Of a stretch of 64,000 nt of DNA, positions 28,001-37,500 are shown piece after piece. Numbering within the stretch: the first letter of the stretch is position 1; every line of letters begins with the position of its first letter. The notes under the pieces were generated by a model. The model searched no databases. It was not told where the DNA came from and was given only the letters and a program-made list of their open reading frames with translations. Made by a program: the position numbers and the translations under genes. The stretch is from Pseudoalteromonas rubra (GTDB taxonomy: Bacteria > Pseudomonadota > Gammaproteobacteria > Enterobacterales > Alteromonadaceae): NCBI RefSeq assembly GCF_005887115.1, contig NZ_PNCJ01000005.1:434001-498000 (forward strand), given 5' to 3'.

Positions 28001-28258
28001 CAAAGCCAGAACACAGCCCGACCGGAACGCGGTAAGGGGCTGAGTTATATCCAGCATAAAGATACAGGAAAACGGATACTTTTGTTTGTTCGTGAACAGA
28101 ACACTGACGAAAACGGCAGAACCATGGGGTTTGTCAATTTCGGCGAGGTTAGCTATGTTCAGCACCAAGGCAGCCAACCTATGGATATCACCTGGAAATT
28201 ACACCACCCCATGCCGAATGATATCTGGCATGAGGCGGGGAAATTGGCAGTAGGGTGA
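25088..28258 (+). CDS. PLD-SF2 helicase-DUF3427 protein (helicase 1)
   Basis: 1056 aa, starting with GTG at 25088 with AAGGA upstream. Domains in order: an N-terminal helical part; a phospholipase-D-like nuclease domain with HAKSYLF (about residue 223) and GSSN; superfamily 2 helicase with Walker A ATGTGKT (about 350), DEVH (about 444), LTATPER, and motif VI QQLGRGLR (about 645); C-terminal DUF3427 (ending MGFVNFGEVSYVQHQG...DIWHEAGKLA). Such proteins are thought to cut or unwind DNA and are often found in defence islands. It is convergent with the NACHT-containing operon, whose helicase has the same architecture. Antiphage function is inferred from context. Confidence 0.85.
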   Translation: MQQFGIYEQLITQVVEQQLDRERFYVGERQLESGEAAIWLSRFMSKLMQLAIDSIPTGDKNRLEQQIQLANKFVFWLKDQLSEAQCIEENLVDTKGKILTALFDKRNPLAADLEQYSDAIFPQTGLTQSELFSGANAGLSLESELKREIQSADTIYWLVSFIRWTGIRIFKDVLHDFTRSGKQLKIITTSYMGATDQRAIDFLAALPNTEVKISYNTRQERLHAKSYLFLRNNGFHTGYIGSSNLSYSALSNGLEWNLKITNQEIPHIIKKSLSTFETYWESDEFELYTGQETCKQKLKTALSGNKDQISDTSSHYYFDLAPKPHQRTILDKLSAERMLHKRTKNLVVAATGTGKTLISAFDFQRFIKDKPDANILFVAHREEILKQARGAFRAVLKDNQFGELWVGNHKPDSYRQLFASVQALNNQLDSLNLTADYFDYIVIDEVHHITARSYRDILAHFKPHILLGLTATPERQDGGNILNDFGGIIAAELRLPEAINQRHLCPFHYFAVDDDTDLRTIPWKQGRYEIAALTQLYTYNDQRARKIIANMQDILVNVHKIKALAFCVSKVHAEFMAKQFNLNGINANVLTSDNTQERHTMQTALRNGDINILCVVDIFNEGVDIPEVDTLLFLRPTESLTLFLQQLGRGLRLSNNEKECCTVLDFVGNARPEYDFAAKFRALIGKTNTAIGHEIKDGFPHLPLGCRIELQKQSKEVILDNIRKATNDLNRLRALVNRFTQDTNLPLTLANFLKVNPSVTLEDLYKPTQPGVSRWHSLTQPELVERELSLIKAYNRAINTQLLACNSLTYLSFLRALCDNHFDMSQITQFDSKTKDAIAMMAFYNFWETPQNQANSKSVAESLQALAHPVLTTELRDVLSILLNRIEHIERPLSSLPNKALQLHSRYTREQIFAAMGEHTFEKRSSAREGVKEFKSLNIEILFVTLNKCEKVYSPTTLYNDYAISPTLFHWQSQNTARPERGKGLSYIQHKDTGKRILLFVREQNTDENGRTMGFVNFGEVSYVQHQGSQPMDITWKLHHPMPNDIWHEAGKLAVG

Positions 28259-28284
28259 AAACCGCCACCTGTTGTAAACTGCGC

Positions 28285-30117
28285 TTATGATATTTGAATT
28301 CCATCTTCACTAAAAACGTCTTCAAGGAGACTTTTCTTTCTATTTCTCGCTTGAGTTATTAGCTCCCTATGCTGTTCTTCAATTGACGAAATATATAATT
28401 CTTTAAGACGATCTTTGATCTCAGATGATTTCTTATGCCCAATGCTATCCAGCAAACGAGTTAACGGCACCTTATACGTACCACTTTCAACCTCTTCTCC
28501 CAGACTAAACATATCTTCAATGTTTTTAAAAACTCCTGTACTAAAGAGTATAACTACCCATGGCATCATATTTACATATAAAAGCTTCGAGCAATCGCCT
28601 TTTATGTCACAAACACACTTCTCTAAAGCAAAACCTAGACTCGAGTTATCCATGGAGAAAACAAAGAATATAGAAGAATATATTTTCTCCAAGCCAGATG
28701 AAGTATCTATAGTTCTTATATTTTCCCTAACATTAGAAACAGAAAAATGCTTCTTAAAAACCGGTATGTAATAGTGATTTGCATAAAAAACAGTATCAAT
28801 ACCGGAAAGGAAAGCCAATATATCTCTATACATAATTTCATCATCACTGCTTTGCATTTTTTTATAGAAACCTATTCTACTTCGATCATTTTCCTTGCTG
28901 ATAAAGTATGCGGTATAATATTCTTGCAAAGATTTATGAGTAAATGCAAGAGTATCATAACCATCAGAGCATAGTATCCCAGTATTTCTTTTCACGACTT
29001 CAATCATACATTCACTTAGACTTCTGTCATGTGAATAATATTCCAGGGCACTAGACATGAAAACATTCGCTTCTCGACTGCTCATTTCCAACTTTCCACT
29101 CACGAAAGTTTTAAAACAGAAAACGCTAAAAACATCTTCAATATCGTAGTCATTTAAAGGGATTTTTATGCCCCTTTCAATTTTCTTACCTGATTTGACA
29201 GAATCATGATGAGTAAGCAGTGTAATAAAGATTTTCTTGTAAAAGTCTGCCAAATTATCGGGTATTTTAGACCAAAACCTATAAGTCAAAAAAAGTAGTA
29301 TTGCTAAAATAGGAGTATTGATTACCTTTTTAATCCTCGGGTACTTTTTTATCTGCTCCATTGCTTCTTCCACTCTATTGATATCACTATCAGAAATTTT
29401 TAATAGCAATTTTTCAATGTCATCCATTTCGAAATCGAGAATTTTGTAGTTAGATATAGATGCCTCTCTTGTTATTGCGGTGTATGGTCTAGAACTAACA
29501 ATAACGGTAAGTTTATTAAATTCTTTTGAAAACTCTTTTATTCGTCTTGCTGCATTTGGCTGCAATGATGGCTCTATTTCATCAAACCCATCCAATAGTA
29601 CCTTTATTTTATTTTCCTTTAGAAGATTTCTTAAAACACGCTCATTCAAAGATATTCCGTGCCTGTCAAACCAATCTATAAATATATCAACCAGCGGCTT
29701 ATCTTCAAAATATTTTAACTCATAGAAAACAGGTATCTGCTCAGACCCTTTAACTGTATTCAGTAGCATTTTACGCATAAAAGTTGATTTACCCTGTCCC
29801 GCAACACCTTGAATATTGATAACACCTTCAGAATAAAAGTTAGTATCAACAACCTCAAATTTAGTTTTTTCATCACCAACTGGAGAAACGAACAAGGGGA
29901 CATAAACATCATCAATAAAAACATCCGACTCAGCGGAGTAAATAGTCCTTAAATTCACATACTCTTGACACGATGCACAAAAATCTTTTATTTTTTCTTC
30001 CGAAAATGCAGTTGAAAACTCTTTTTCGAGTTTATTCCAGCTTTTTTCTACAAACTTTTTTGCAATAGCAGAGGAAAGAGCTACCAGTGATTTTGACGCT
30101 ATGGTCTCTAAAAGCAT
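28285..30117 (-). CDS. NACHT-domain NTPase (bacterial NLR-like)
   Basis: 610 aa from the ATG at 30117 with GAGGT upstream; this start is 13 bp behind the helicase stop. Walker A GVAGQGKST (residues 104-112), Walker B VLLDGFDE (173-180) and VIVSSRP (205-211) give a NACHT module of the kind found in bacterial NLR-related antiphage proteins. The first about 95 residues show no known effector domain, and the C-terminal 300 residues are helical and of no recognised type (possible sensor). AT-richer than its neighbours, as expected for recently gained DNA. Third gene of the methyltransferase-helicase-NACHT operon. Confidence 0.82.
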   Translation of the reverse strand: MLLETIASKSLVALSSAIAKKFVEKSWNKLEKEFSTAFSEEKIKDFCASCQEYVNLRTIYSAESDVFIDDVYVPLFVSPVGDEKTKFEVVDTNFYSEGVINIQGVAGQGKSTFMRKMLLNTVKGSEQIPVFYELKYFEDKPLVDIFIDWFDRHGISLNERVLRNLLKENKIKVLLDGFDEIEPSLQPNAARRIKEFSKEFNKLTVIVSSRPYTAITREASISNYKILDFEMDDIEKLLLKISDSDINRVEEAMEQIKKYPRIKKVINTPILAILLFLTYRFWSKIPDNLADFYKKIFITLLTHHDSVKSGKKIERGIKIPLNDYDIEDVFSVFCFKTFVSGKLEMSSREANVFMSSALEYYSHDRSLSECMIEVVKRNTGILCSDGYDTLAFTHKSLQEYYTAYFISKENDRSRIGFYKKMQSSDDEIMYRDILAFLSGIDTVFYANHYYIPVFKKHFSVSNVRENIRTIDTSSGLEKIYSSIFFVFSMDNSSLGFALEKCVCDIKGDCSKLLYVNMMPWVVILFSTGVFKNIEDMFSLGEEVESGTYKVPLTRLLDSIGHKKSSEIKDRLKELYISSIEEQHRELITQARNRKKSLLEDVFSEDGIQIS

Positions 30118-30130
30118 AATAAACCTCAAT

Positions 30131-33106
30131 TCATTTAATAAACCGCGCAAACGTCACTAAACTCTCGTCCGCGATAATGGTTTCGTAATCTGTGTTGCGG
30201 GCGACCAGCAGGTATCTGACTTCGCCCTGTTCGTTATATTCTTTTTGCACGTCGCGCAGTAAAAACTGGGCGTCGCCCGATCCGTCAAATCGTTCAATGG
30301 CGATGGTGGTGCCTGTGATTGAACCGGCGTTGTCGCTGCTAATGCGTTCCAGTAGCAGTAAATCACCGTCCAGAATAGGATTTTTGCCGCCGTTCATTGA
30401 GTTGCCGCTGGCGTGAGCCAGAAAGTGTCTGTCCGGGTCTACCCTGCCAGCACGTTCAGGTGCCGGACGCCATGTCATGTCGCTGTCGTCACCGGTTTTA
30501 AAGTGGCCGCAGGCAATTTTCAGATTGGGGAAATACGGCAGCTTAACCACATTGTTGCTGTCGGGTTCGCTTTGCTGCACTGGTATGTCGGGCTCTTTTT
30601 CGTCAGAGGCTTGTTCCAGCTCTGGGCTTGCTGCTTGCAGCTCTGAAATACGCTTGTTTTCAATGCGCTGGGTATATTCAGCTAGTCTGAGTTCAATAAG
30701 CTCTGCAACACAGTCGGCCAGCTTGTCGATATCCTGCTCAGGGAGCTGGCCAGAGTGTACGTTCGCGACCAACCGTGCGGCTTGCAGATCTTCGCCGTTT
30801 TTTTCGACCTTAAACCAGGTTATACCTTGTTTGGCTTTTTTGAGTCCGGTAAAGGCTTCTATCGGGTTGCCAAGCCAGTAGCTGAACCAGGCATGGCTGT
30901 CTGGTTCCAGCGTTCTTTTGGGTTCTGGCAGGTCATGTGCTTTAAGGTGTGGGTAGCGTGCTAGAATTGCTGCGCTGACTTTGGCCAGTTCGCTCAGGGT
31001 TGGGGCAGCTCTGAAACCATCGAGCCGTATAAACGCTTGCAGCAAAATGGCCTTAAAGCATTTGGTCATACTGGTTTGCTGTACGGCATTAAACAGAAAG
31101 TCTGCGTATGGCGCTAACCAGTCTGCGTTAATTTCGTCTCCGATATCGGCCAGCATCGCAAACCAGCTACCATGTTGTTTATTGACTTTTTTCAGGTCGC
31201 CGTAGTGGCGATAGAACTCGCTTGCACTTGGGTTATGCCCAAGCAGCTGTGCCAGATGCTCATAATCTTCCAGTGCTGTGGTGCGTTGTATTTTGGCCAG
31301 TTGCTGCCAGAAATCGGTGATCTCTAGGTCAAAATTGATGAAGCACCCTTCGGGCAATTTGGGAGCTTTCAGTGCTTGTGTCACGCCCTTTGCGCCTTGC
31401 GCGTTAAGCAACGCCGCCGGCTTATTTAAAAAGCTATGGTGGTTACCGATAAAATCCAGCACGGTAAGGTGGGTTTTGCCTTCACAAGTACGCAATCCCC
31501 GACCAAGCTGCTGTAAAAATAGAATCTTGGAATCGCTGGGCCGCAGCATCAGTACAGTATCAATGCTGGGTAAGTCGGTGCCTTCGTTAAATAAGTCCAC
31601 TGAGAATAAAATCTCAACCTGCCCTTGCTCAAGCTGCTTTAGCGCATCATTACGGCGTACCTGAGTGTCGCTGTGTACGGCCAGCGCCTTTACACCAGCA
31701 TCATTAAAGTACCCGGCCATATGCTCGGCATGGCGTTTAGAAATGCAAAATGCCAGCGTGCGTTGTTGCTTGCGCGCTTGCCATTCTTTTAATGCATGTG
31801 CCGCCCGTTTACTGGTGGCAAACTGATTTTCCAGTGCATCCGGATCGAACCGGCCGTTGCACCAGGGAATTGCGGTGTAATCAACGTCTTGATCCCAAAT
31901 ACCATAATATTGAAATGGCACCAGCGTACCATTATCGATCCCCTGAGTGAGGTTGCGTTCAAACACCAGGTTGTTGTCGCACAGTCCAAGTATATCGGCC
32001 TGATCGGTACGCTCCGGCGTGGCGGTTAAACCCAACAGGAACTGTGGGGTAAAGTAGTTGAGTAATGCGCGGTAGACCCGGGCACTTGCGTGGTGAAATT
32101 CATCCACCACGATATAGTCAAAATGTTCCGGCGCGAAGCGCTGCAAATGACGCGCTTGCCCTAACGTCTGGACTGAGGCAAAAAGGCAATCGGCGTTCGA
32201 GTCTTTCTGTTTACCCGTGTATAGCCCGGTTTTGCATTGCAATAATCGCGCGAAGGTGCGCTGGGCCTGAGTCAGGATCTCCTCGCGATGAGCCACAAAC
32301 AAAATACGCTTTGCATGCATTTGTTGCGCATCAAATACCGAAAGCCAGGTTTTACCCATACCCGTTGCGAGCACCATCAGGCCCCGTTTAAAGCCCTGGC
32401 GGCGCGTTTCTGCCAGCGCATCCAGTGCCAGCTGTTGGTCAGCGCGCGGTGTTACGGGCTCTGCATCGCTGTCGTCTTCCGATTCACCGGCGACAATAAA
32501 CTGCGGCGCTTTTCGTCTTTGTATATAGGTATCAATCCAGCTATGGCTGAGTGTTTTCACCTTGTTATGAGCAAACAGCTCAGCAAATGCCCGGCGAATA
32601 TGATTGAATTCGCAGGCGCCCTTGCTGCCTGGCGGATGGGTATAGTCATGGCGAAAACACCACTCCAACCCTGTGGTCAGTGCGCTTTTGCTAATATTGT
32701 TTGAGCCGATAAAGGCGCAGCCTGCTGCAATTTCAGTACTATTTTGCTGGGTTTTAACAAAAATGTACGACTTCATATGAAAGCTATGGTGTTTGTCACT
32801 TTCATAAATGCGAATATCAGCGCCACGCTCAACCAGTGTCATTAGTTCGCGTAATGCCACTGGACTGGTGATGTCGAGATAATCAGAAGTAAGCAGTTTG
32901 AGCTGCGCGCCACTGCGCAGTGCCTCAAGCAGAGGATCGAATAACAACGAAAGCCCACTTGGCTGGATAAAAGAGACTGTGATTTCAATTTCGTCGGCAT
33001 GGTTAATGGCATGCACGAGTTTTGGCAATAAGGGATCGGTGCCACCCGTCGTCAGCTGACGCGTGCTATTTTGCAATACGGTGTTCTGACTAAAACTATT
33101 CACCAC
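30131..33106 (-). CDS. PLD-SF2 helicase-DUF3427-type protein with C-terminal S24-like domain (helicase 2)
   Basis: 991 aa. PLD-like nuclease part with FHMKSYIF and GSNN (about residues 108-145), helicase core with ATGMGKT, DEFH, LTATPER and QQLGRGLR, then a helical region. Unlike helicase 1, it ends in a LexA/CI-like S24 domain (about 870-991): SGNSMNGGKNPILDGDLLLLE holds the Ser, but the expected catalytic Lys seems replaced (FLLRDV). It starts within the methyltransferase gene (11-bp overlap) and is followed by NACHT after 13 bp. Likely a nucleic-acid-processing defence protein that responds through its S24-like part; this is inference. Confidence 0.83.
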   Translation of the reverse strand: MVNSFSQNTVLQNSTRQLTTGGTDPLLPKLVHAINHADEIEITVSFIQPSGLSLLFDPLLEALRSGAQLKLLTSDYLDITSPVALRELMTLVERGADIRIYESDKHHSFHMKSYIFVKTQQNSTEIAAGCAFIGSNNISKSALTTGLEWCFRHDYTHPPGSKGACEFNHIRRAFAELFAHNKVKTLSHSWIDTYIQRRKAPQFIVAGESEDDSDAEPVTPRADQQLALDALAETRRQGFKRGLMVLATGMGKTWLSVFDAQQMHAKRILFVAHREEILTQAQRTFARLLQCKTGLYTGKQKDSNADCLFASVQTLGQARHLQRFAPEHFDYIVVDEFHHASARVYRALLNYFTPQFLLGLTATPERTDQADILGLCDNNLVFERNLTQGIDNGTLVPFQYYGIWDQDVDYTAIPWCNGRFDPDALENQFATSKRAAHALKEWQARKQQRTLAFCISKRHAEHMAGYFNDAGVKALAVHSDTQVRRNDALKQLEQGQVEILFSVDLFNEGTDLPSIDTVLMLRPSDSKILFLQQLGRGLRTCEGKTHLTVLDFIGNHHSFLNKPAALLNAQGAKGVTQALKAPKLPEGCFINFDLEITDFWQQLAKIQRTTALEDYEHLAQLLGHNPSASEFYRHYGDLKKVNKQHGSWFAMLADIGDEINADWLAPYADFLFNAVQQTSMTKCFKAILLQAFIRLDGFRAAPTLSELAKVSAAILARYPHLKAHDLPEPKRTLEPDSHAWFSYWLGNPIEAFTGLKKAKQGITWFKVEKNGEDLQAARLVANVHSGQLPEQDIDKLADCVAELIELRLAEYTQRIENKRISELQAASPELEQASDEKEPDIPVQQSEPDSNNVVKLPYFPNLKIACGHFKTGDDSDMTWRPAPERAGRVDPDRHFLAHASGNSMNGGKNPILDGDLLLLERISSDNAGSITGTTIAIERFDGSGDAQFLLRDVQKEYNEQGEVRYLLVARNTDYETIIADESLVTFARFIK

Positions 33107-33698
33107 TCACCCTTTCCAACAGCGCATTAAGCCAGCGTTCGTGTTCGCGGCCGGGGCGTTGGTCGCCTGTTTGCCAGGTTTTGCTGGCTTTAAGGCCGGT
33201 GTTTTGGGCTAGTAAGGCGTTCAGGCTTTGCTCTGTGAGGTCGGTGAATGCACGGCCGTCCGCGGTGCGTTCGCCTTCGCCGTATTTAAATGAGATATAG
33301 ATGATGCCGTTTGGTTTGAGTGCGTTTTGCAGGCGCTGGAATACGTCTGGCAGCTGCGCCTTTGGCACATGCAGCAGGCTGGCGCAGCACCAGATGGCGT
33401 CATAGGTATTGGTTGCTCTGAGTTCATCAAAGCTGAAGCAGCCGACGGGTTGTTCCAGGTGGAAGCTGGCGATGTTAGCAAGCTCAGCGCAAGCGTCGAA
33501 AGCATCGACCCGGTAGCCGAGGTTTTTAAACGCCAGTGCGTCGCGGCCGGAGCCGCAGCCTGCATCGAGGATTTTGCCGCCTTTGGGTATGGCGGGTAAA
33601 AACTCGTCGTACAGAGGCTGCATGTTCACTGCAAAAGTTGCCTCGGCAAAGCTGACGGCATTGCGGCTGTAATATTCTAATGTGGAGTCTGACATCAC
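33096..33698 (-). CDS. Class I SAM-dependent methyltransferase
   Basis: 200 aa. Rossmann-type SAM domain: motif I ILDAGCGSGRDALAF, motif II YRVDAFDA, motif IV YDAIWCCASLLHV, with FQRLQNALKPNGIIYISFKYG. TehB/UbiG-like small-molecule methyltransferases look like this; DNA methyltransferase motifs (DPPY/NPPY) are absent. First gene of the three-gene overlapping operon (methyltransferase-helicase 2-NACHT). Methyltransferases of this class recur next to PLD-helicases, so they probably act together. Start at 33698 or the adjacent Met at 33695. Confidence 0.82.
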   Translation of the reverse strand: MMSDSTLEYYSRNAVSFAEATFAVNMQPLYDEFLPAIPKGGKILDAGCGSGRDALAFKNLGYRVDAFDACAELANIASFHLEQPVGCFSFDELRATNTYDAIWCCASLLHVPKAQLPDVFQRLQNALKPNGIIYISFKYGEGERTADGRAFTDLTEQSLNALLAQNTGLKASKTWQTGDQRPGREHERWLNALLERVSGE

Positions 33699-34322
33699 TC
33701 ACCCGTTTACTCTGTGGTGCAGCCGGTAAGGAGGTGATGCATGGGACAGGTTTGGTGCCAGAGTGTTCTGTGGCTCCTTTCCTGTTGTTCGGCGGTTACA
33801 ACTTCCTTTGCGCGACACTTTAAAACTGTTCTTGTTGTGTGCCTGCCCTTTTTTATACGATTACGAGTTAGACAATAACCAGAGCAACCATCATTTGGTG
33901 CAGACGCATAAATAATTTACAACACTTTTGTCTGATTGAGTAGCTTTTTGTCCGCTATCGTTAGCGATTTTAAAACAATTGCTCAACTTTTGATTAAAAA
34001 TTGGATTGCGAGTGCTAAGCGGCTGAGTATCTAAGGATTTAATAATTCTTCGATTAACTTTTCAGGATAACTTAAGAGGGATCCCAGCTCAATTACAGCG
34101 GATTACAGCATGTTAGATGGATGGTTCCCGGCTCGTTGGCCGGAATGACGATGGTGCCTTTATGGCGTATATGGGCCCCTGCACGCTAACACATGGTTGC
34201 CGTAAAATTTATACTCCCCGAATGGGGGTAATACGAAGTACCTATTTTGGTATTTTGGGCGTTTACAATCATTAGATAAAGTGCAAAAGTGTCCTCGGTG
34301 ACATAACAACACGGAAACCATT
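33699..34322. other. Intergenic region between defence operon and microprotein E
   Basis: About 620 bp, AT-rich, with no supported gene. It should hold the promoter of the methyltransferase operon (minus) and of microprotein E (plus). One reversed single palindrome of the MITE-like family is at 34122-34149. Confidence 0.45.
34122..34149. repeat. Single palindrome of the MITE-like family, reverse orientation
   Basis: TGGTTCCCGGCTCGTTGGCC followed by GGAATGAC, the reverse complement of the left end (one base changed). The right end is not present. Confidence 0.7.
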
Positions 34323-34493
34323 ATGAAACTGAATCTACGATCAAAAAAACTAAAATCTTTGTCTACTAACCGTGACCTTAACACGAAAGCGACGCCCCTC
34401 GTCCAGGGCGGCTTTGTCGGGTCTCCAAACCAAGGCGATCTGCCAGATACGCACCCCAACGTTACGACTTGTATAGACCCCAACAAATCATAA
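34323..34493 (+). CDS. GG-leader microprotein E, 56 aa
   Basis: Starts MKLNLRSKKLKSLST and continues to TPLVQGG at 24-30: the same leader pattern as the microproteins at 6, 24 and 42 kb, with Gln in place of Ala before GG. The core of 26 residues (FVGSPNQGDLPDTHPNVTTC, then IDPNKS) has a single Cys. The ribosome site is weak (CGGAAACC). It is convergent with the hybrid sensor at 34556 and ends at a long perfect hairpin. An opposite-strand open frame covering it is judged a shadow. Confidence 0.6.
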   Translation: MKLNLRSKKLKSLSTNRDLNTKATPLVQGGFVGSPNQGDLPDTHPNVTTCIDPNKS

Positions 34494-34512
34494 CTCAGTT
34501 TAACTTCGAGTT

Positions 34513-34539
34513 CATCAGGCACACATGTTGTGCCTGATG
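34513..34539. terminator. Hairpin between convergent genes
   Basis: Perfect 11-bp stem CATCAGGCACA / TGTGCCTGATG with a 5-base loop. No long T-run, but its place between two convergent stops supports a terminator. Confidence 0.6.
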
Positions 34540-34555
34540 TATCAACCACTTTCCC

Positions 34556-37500
34556 TTATACCGACCTGTCTGTTTCCTGCTCAATCTCAGTGGACTGCTG
34601 CTTTACATATTGCTGAGGTGACAAGTTAAACTCAGATTTAAAACAACTGCTGAAGTAAGCCGGCGATGAAAAACCGACCTGATATGCTACGTCGGTGACG
34701 AGTACGCCAGTTCTCAGCTTTAAACAAGCCTGCTGTAAACGATACTTTCTTAGCAATGCGTTGGGCGACAGCCCGGTAAGACTTCGGGCTTTTCGCTGTA
34801 ATTGCCGTGTACTCAAAAAAACATGTCCGGCCATGCGTTCAGTGTCAAATTCAGGGTCCTGGTAATTCTGTGCTATCGCCTGATGGATCTTATCAATAAA
34901 TGGCGTACGTTTTTCATCTGTAGTAGCCCCGGTGATTTGCTCGTTATGCAAGATTTGGTGCTGAAACACGCGCGCCAGTTTCTTTCGCCCCTTAATTAGA
35001 TTTTCTATTCGATACCGTAATACATCGATATCGAAAGGCTTACCCATATAATCATCCGCTTCAGCTTCAAATCCCAAAATACGGCTGGCGTCATCCTCTT
35101 TAGCGGTCAATAAAATAACGGGTATGTGGCTGGTCGACTCATCTTGTTTAACCTCCCTCAGCATCTCAAGCCCGGTCATGTTCGGCATCATCACATCGCT
35201 CAGAATTAGATCCGGCAGTTCAGACCTTACTAATGCTAAACCCAACTCTCCATCCGTGGCCACCATGCAATCAAACCAGGTGGATAATGATTCACGCAGT
35301 ACCATTCTAAGCTCGGGGTTATCCTCTGCGATCAATATGCGAGGCAGCGAATACCCGGGCTTGCGGGTTTGTTTCTGCTCTGATGGTGTGTGAGACTGCG
35401 GCTTTGAAACGCTTTCTTCTGCCTCAGTCTTATCCATCTCAACACTATGAAATATCGGAATATGTAGTGTAAAGCAACATCCCTTATGAGGTTCACTTTC
35501 CAATGTGATTTTACCGCTACATTTGGTGACCAATTGATGAACAACAGATAAGCCAATTCCTTCACCACTAATCTCTTTATGCTCTCCCCTTACATAACGC
35601 TTGAACACCTCGCTCTGTAGCGCAGCCGATATACCCGGCCCGGAATTAGTAACTGTGATTTTCAAAATATTGCTACACTGGTGGGCTGAGATTGCAATGA
35701 CACCGCCCACTGGCGTGTACTTAACCGCATTAGAGAGTAAGTTTGTTACTACCTGCTCAAAGTCTGCCTCATTAAGCAGCACTTCCTGATTAGCCAGAGA
35801 GTCATTCACGGTGACCTGAATCTGTTTTTCATGTGCCAGCAACTCAAACGCTCTAATTTGCTTAATCAGTACATTTTTTGCGGTGAAGTGGTGATTTTCT
35901 ACCGTTGACAGGTCGTCTTTCCTGGCATAACGGATCAAATTATCTATTAACTTTTCGAGTCGCTGGGCTTGAGAAAAAGCTGCCTGCCAGGTCCGGTTAT
36001 CTGAATTAGAGTTTTGTTTTAGCATGCTTTTTATAGGTAGCATGATGACCGATAAGGGAGTGCGCAATTCATGTGAAATATTACCAAATAGCTGGTTTTT
36101 ACTTTCCATGAGTGTGGCAATCTGGGCACGTTTTTGTTCAATTTCCTGCGTGCGCGTTACCACCAGCTTTTCCAGCCGCTGATTTTGGCGCTTCAGCTGG
36201 TGTGTCCTTAATACATGGCTTAGCGCTATCAGTATAACAAGACACACGACATAAAATGCGAACGCCCACCCCGTTAAGTAATAAGGTGTGGCAATCTCAA
36301 ACTTAAAACGCGCTTGTGTCCAGCCACTTGAAATGGCTCTGCTGCGTATTACAAATTCATATTGCCCGGGAGGCAGGTTGGTATAAGTAGCGCTTCGCTC
36401 CGTTTGATCTACTTCGCTCCATTCGTTATCGAACCCCACTAACTGGTAGCGATAGTACACATCTATATCCGGATCGCGTTTGATGTTAACAAACTCAAAC
36501 TTAATATTCCTTTGTGTACTGTCAAACTGTGTACCGGGAGAAATGGTGTATTCAGCGCTCTCTTCATCCAGGTAGACTGGGTAGCTATCTCCTTGCACAA
36601 TCACACGATTAATGTGCACCCCATAGGGTGCAATGGCTGACGTGTTTTCAAGTTCAGCAAAACCATTCACCCCACCGATATACAAAGTGCCTGTGGACGA
36701 CTCTGCTATACTGCCGTAGGTCTTTATGCCGATATTCAAGCGTTTCTGGGGAATAGAAAACGTAACCTGCCTGGTTTGCAAGCTCACTTTGTAAAGGTTG
36801 GACATGTCCATCAGCCAGATATAACCCGCCCGGTCCTGGTAAGCAAAGAAAAATGCCAGGTCCGGATAAACTCCGTTCAGGTCGATCTGTTGTGTCTGCC
36901 CTGTTGTCAGACTATGCAGCAGCAAACCATAAGAAGTCGCAGCCCAAAGCTGACCATCGTTTTCTATCGAGGCGTCGTATACAACAAATCTCTTGTTGGT
37001 TTTCTCTATCTGAAATTGAATTTTACGCGCACTAAATTGCCCCAGGAGGTAGGTATCAAACCCACATGCCAGGACCGTGTCATTGGGACCTTTTTTTAGA
37101 TTTTTAAAGTGACCAGGCTGAAAAGAGAGTATCTGGTTATGCTCAGGGTCATACTCAGCGACGCCACGGTATGTCAGCAACCAGAGATGACCATTTGAAG
37201 TTTGCTCAATGTCTGTAATTTGGCTGCCCATGACCGCAACCTCTAATGGGACCTGTATTTTTTGTGTGGTTTTTTGTTGCCTGTTGTAGCGATACAGACT
37301 AGAAGCCGAGCTAAACCAAAGCATGTTGTCTTTATCAGAGAAAACACTGTAAAACTTTCGATCCGGCAGCTCAGGGTCTATCGACACCGGTTGCCCCCGC
37401 GCTGCATTAGCGGCTCTAAAATACACTGTATGTTGACTAATAAACCACAGGTTTTCCTGGTTATCGACGAGCACGCTTTTAACCATGGGCATAGTCGTGG

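Noticed and set aside
25088..33698. Restriction-modification system
   Set aside because: The methyltransferase lacks DNA-methylase motifs such as DPPY/NPPY and no restriction endonuclease other than the PLD-like domains is present.
34160..34549. 129-aa open frame on the minus strand
   Set aside because: It lies opposite microprotein E, which has a family leader; the minus frame has no ribosome site and no recognisable features.
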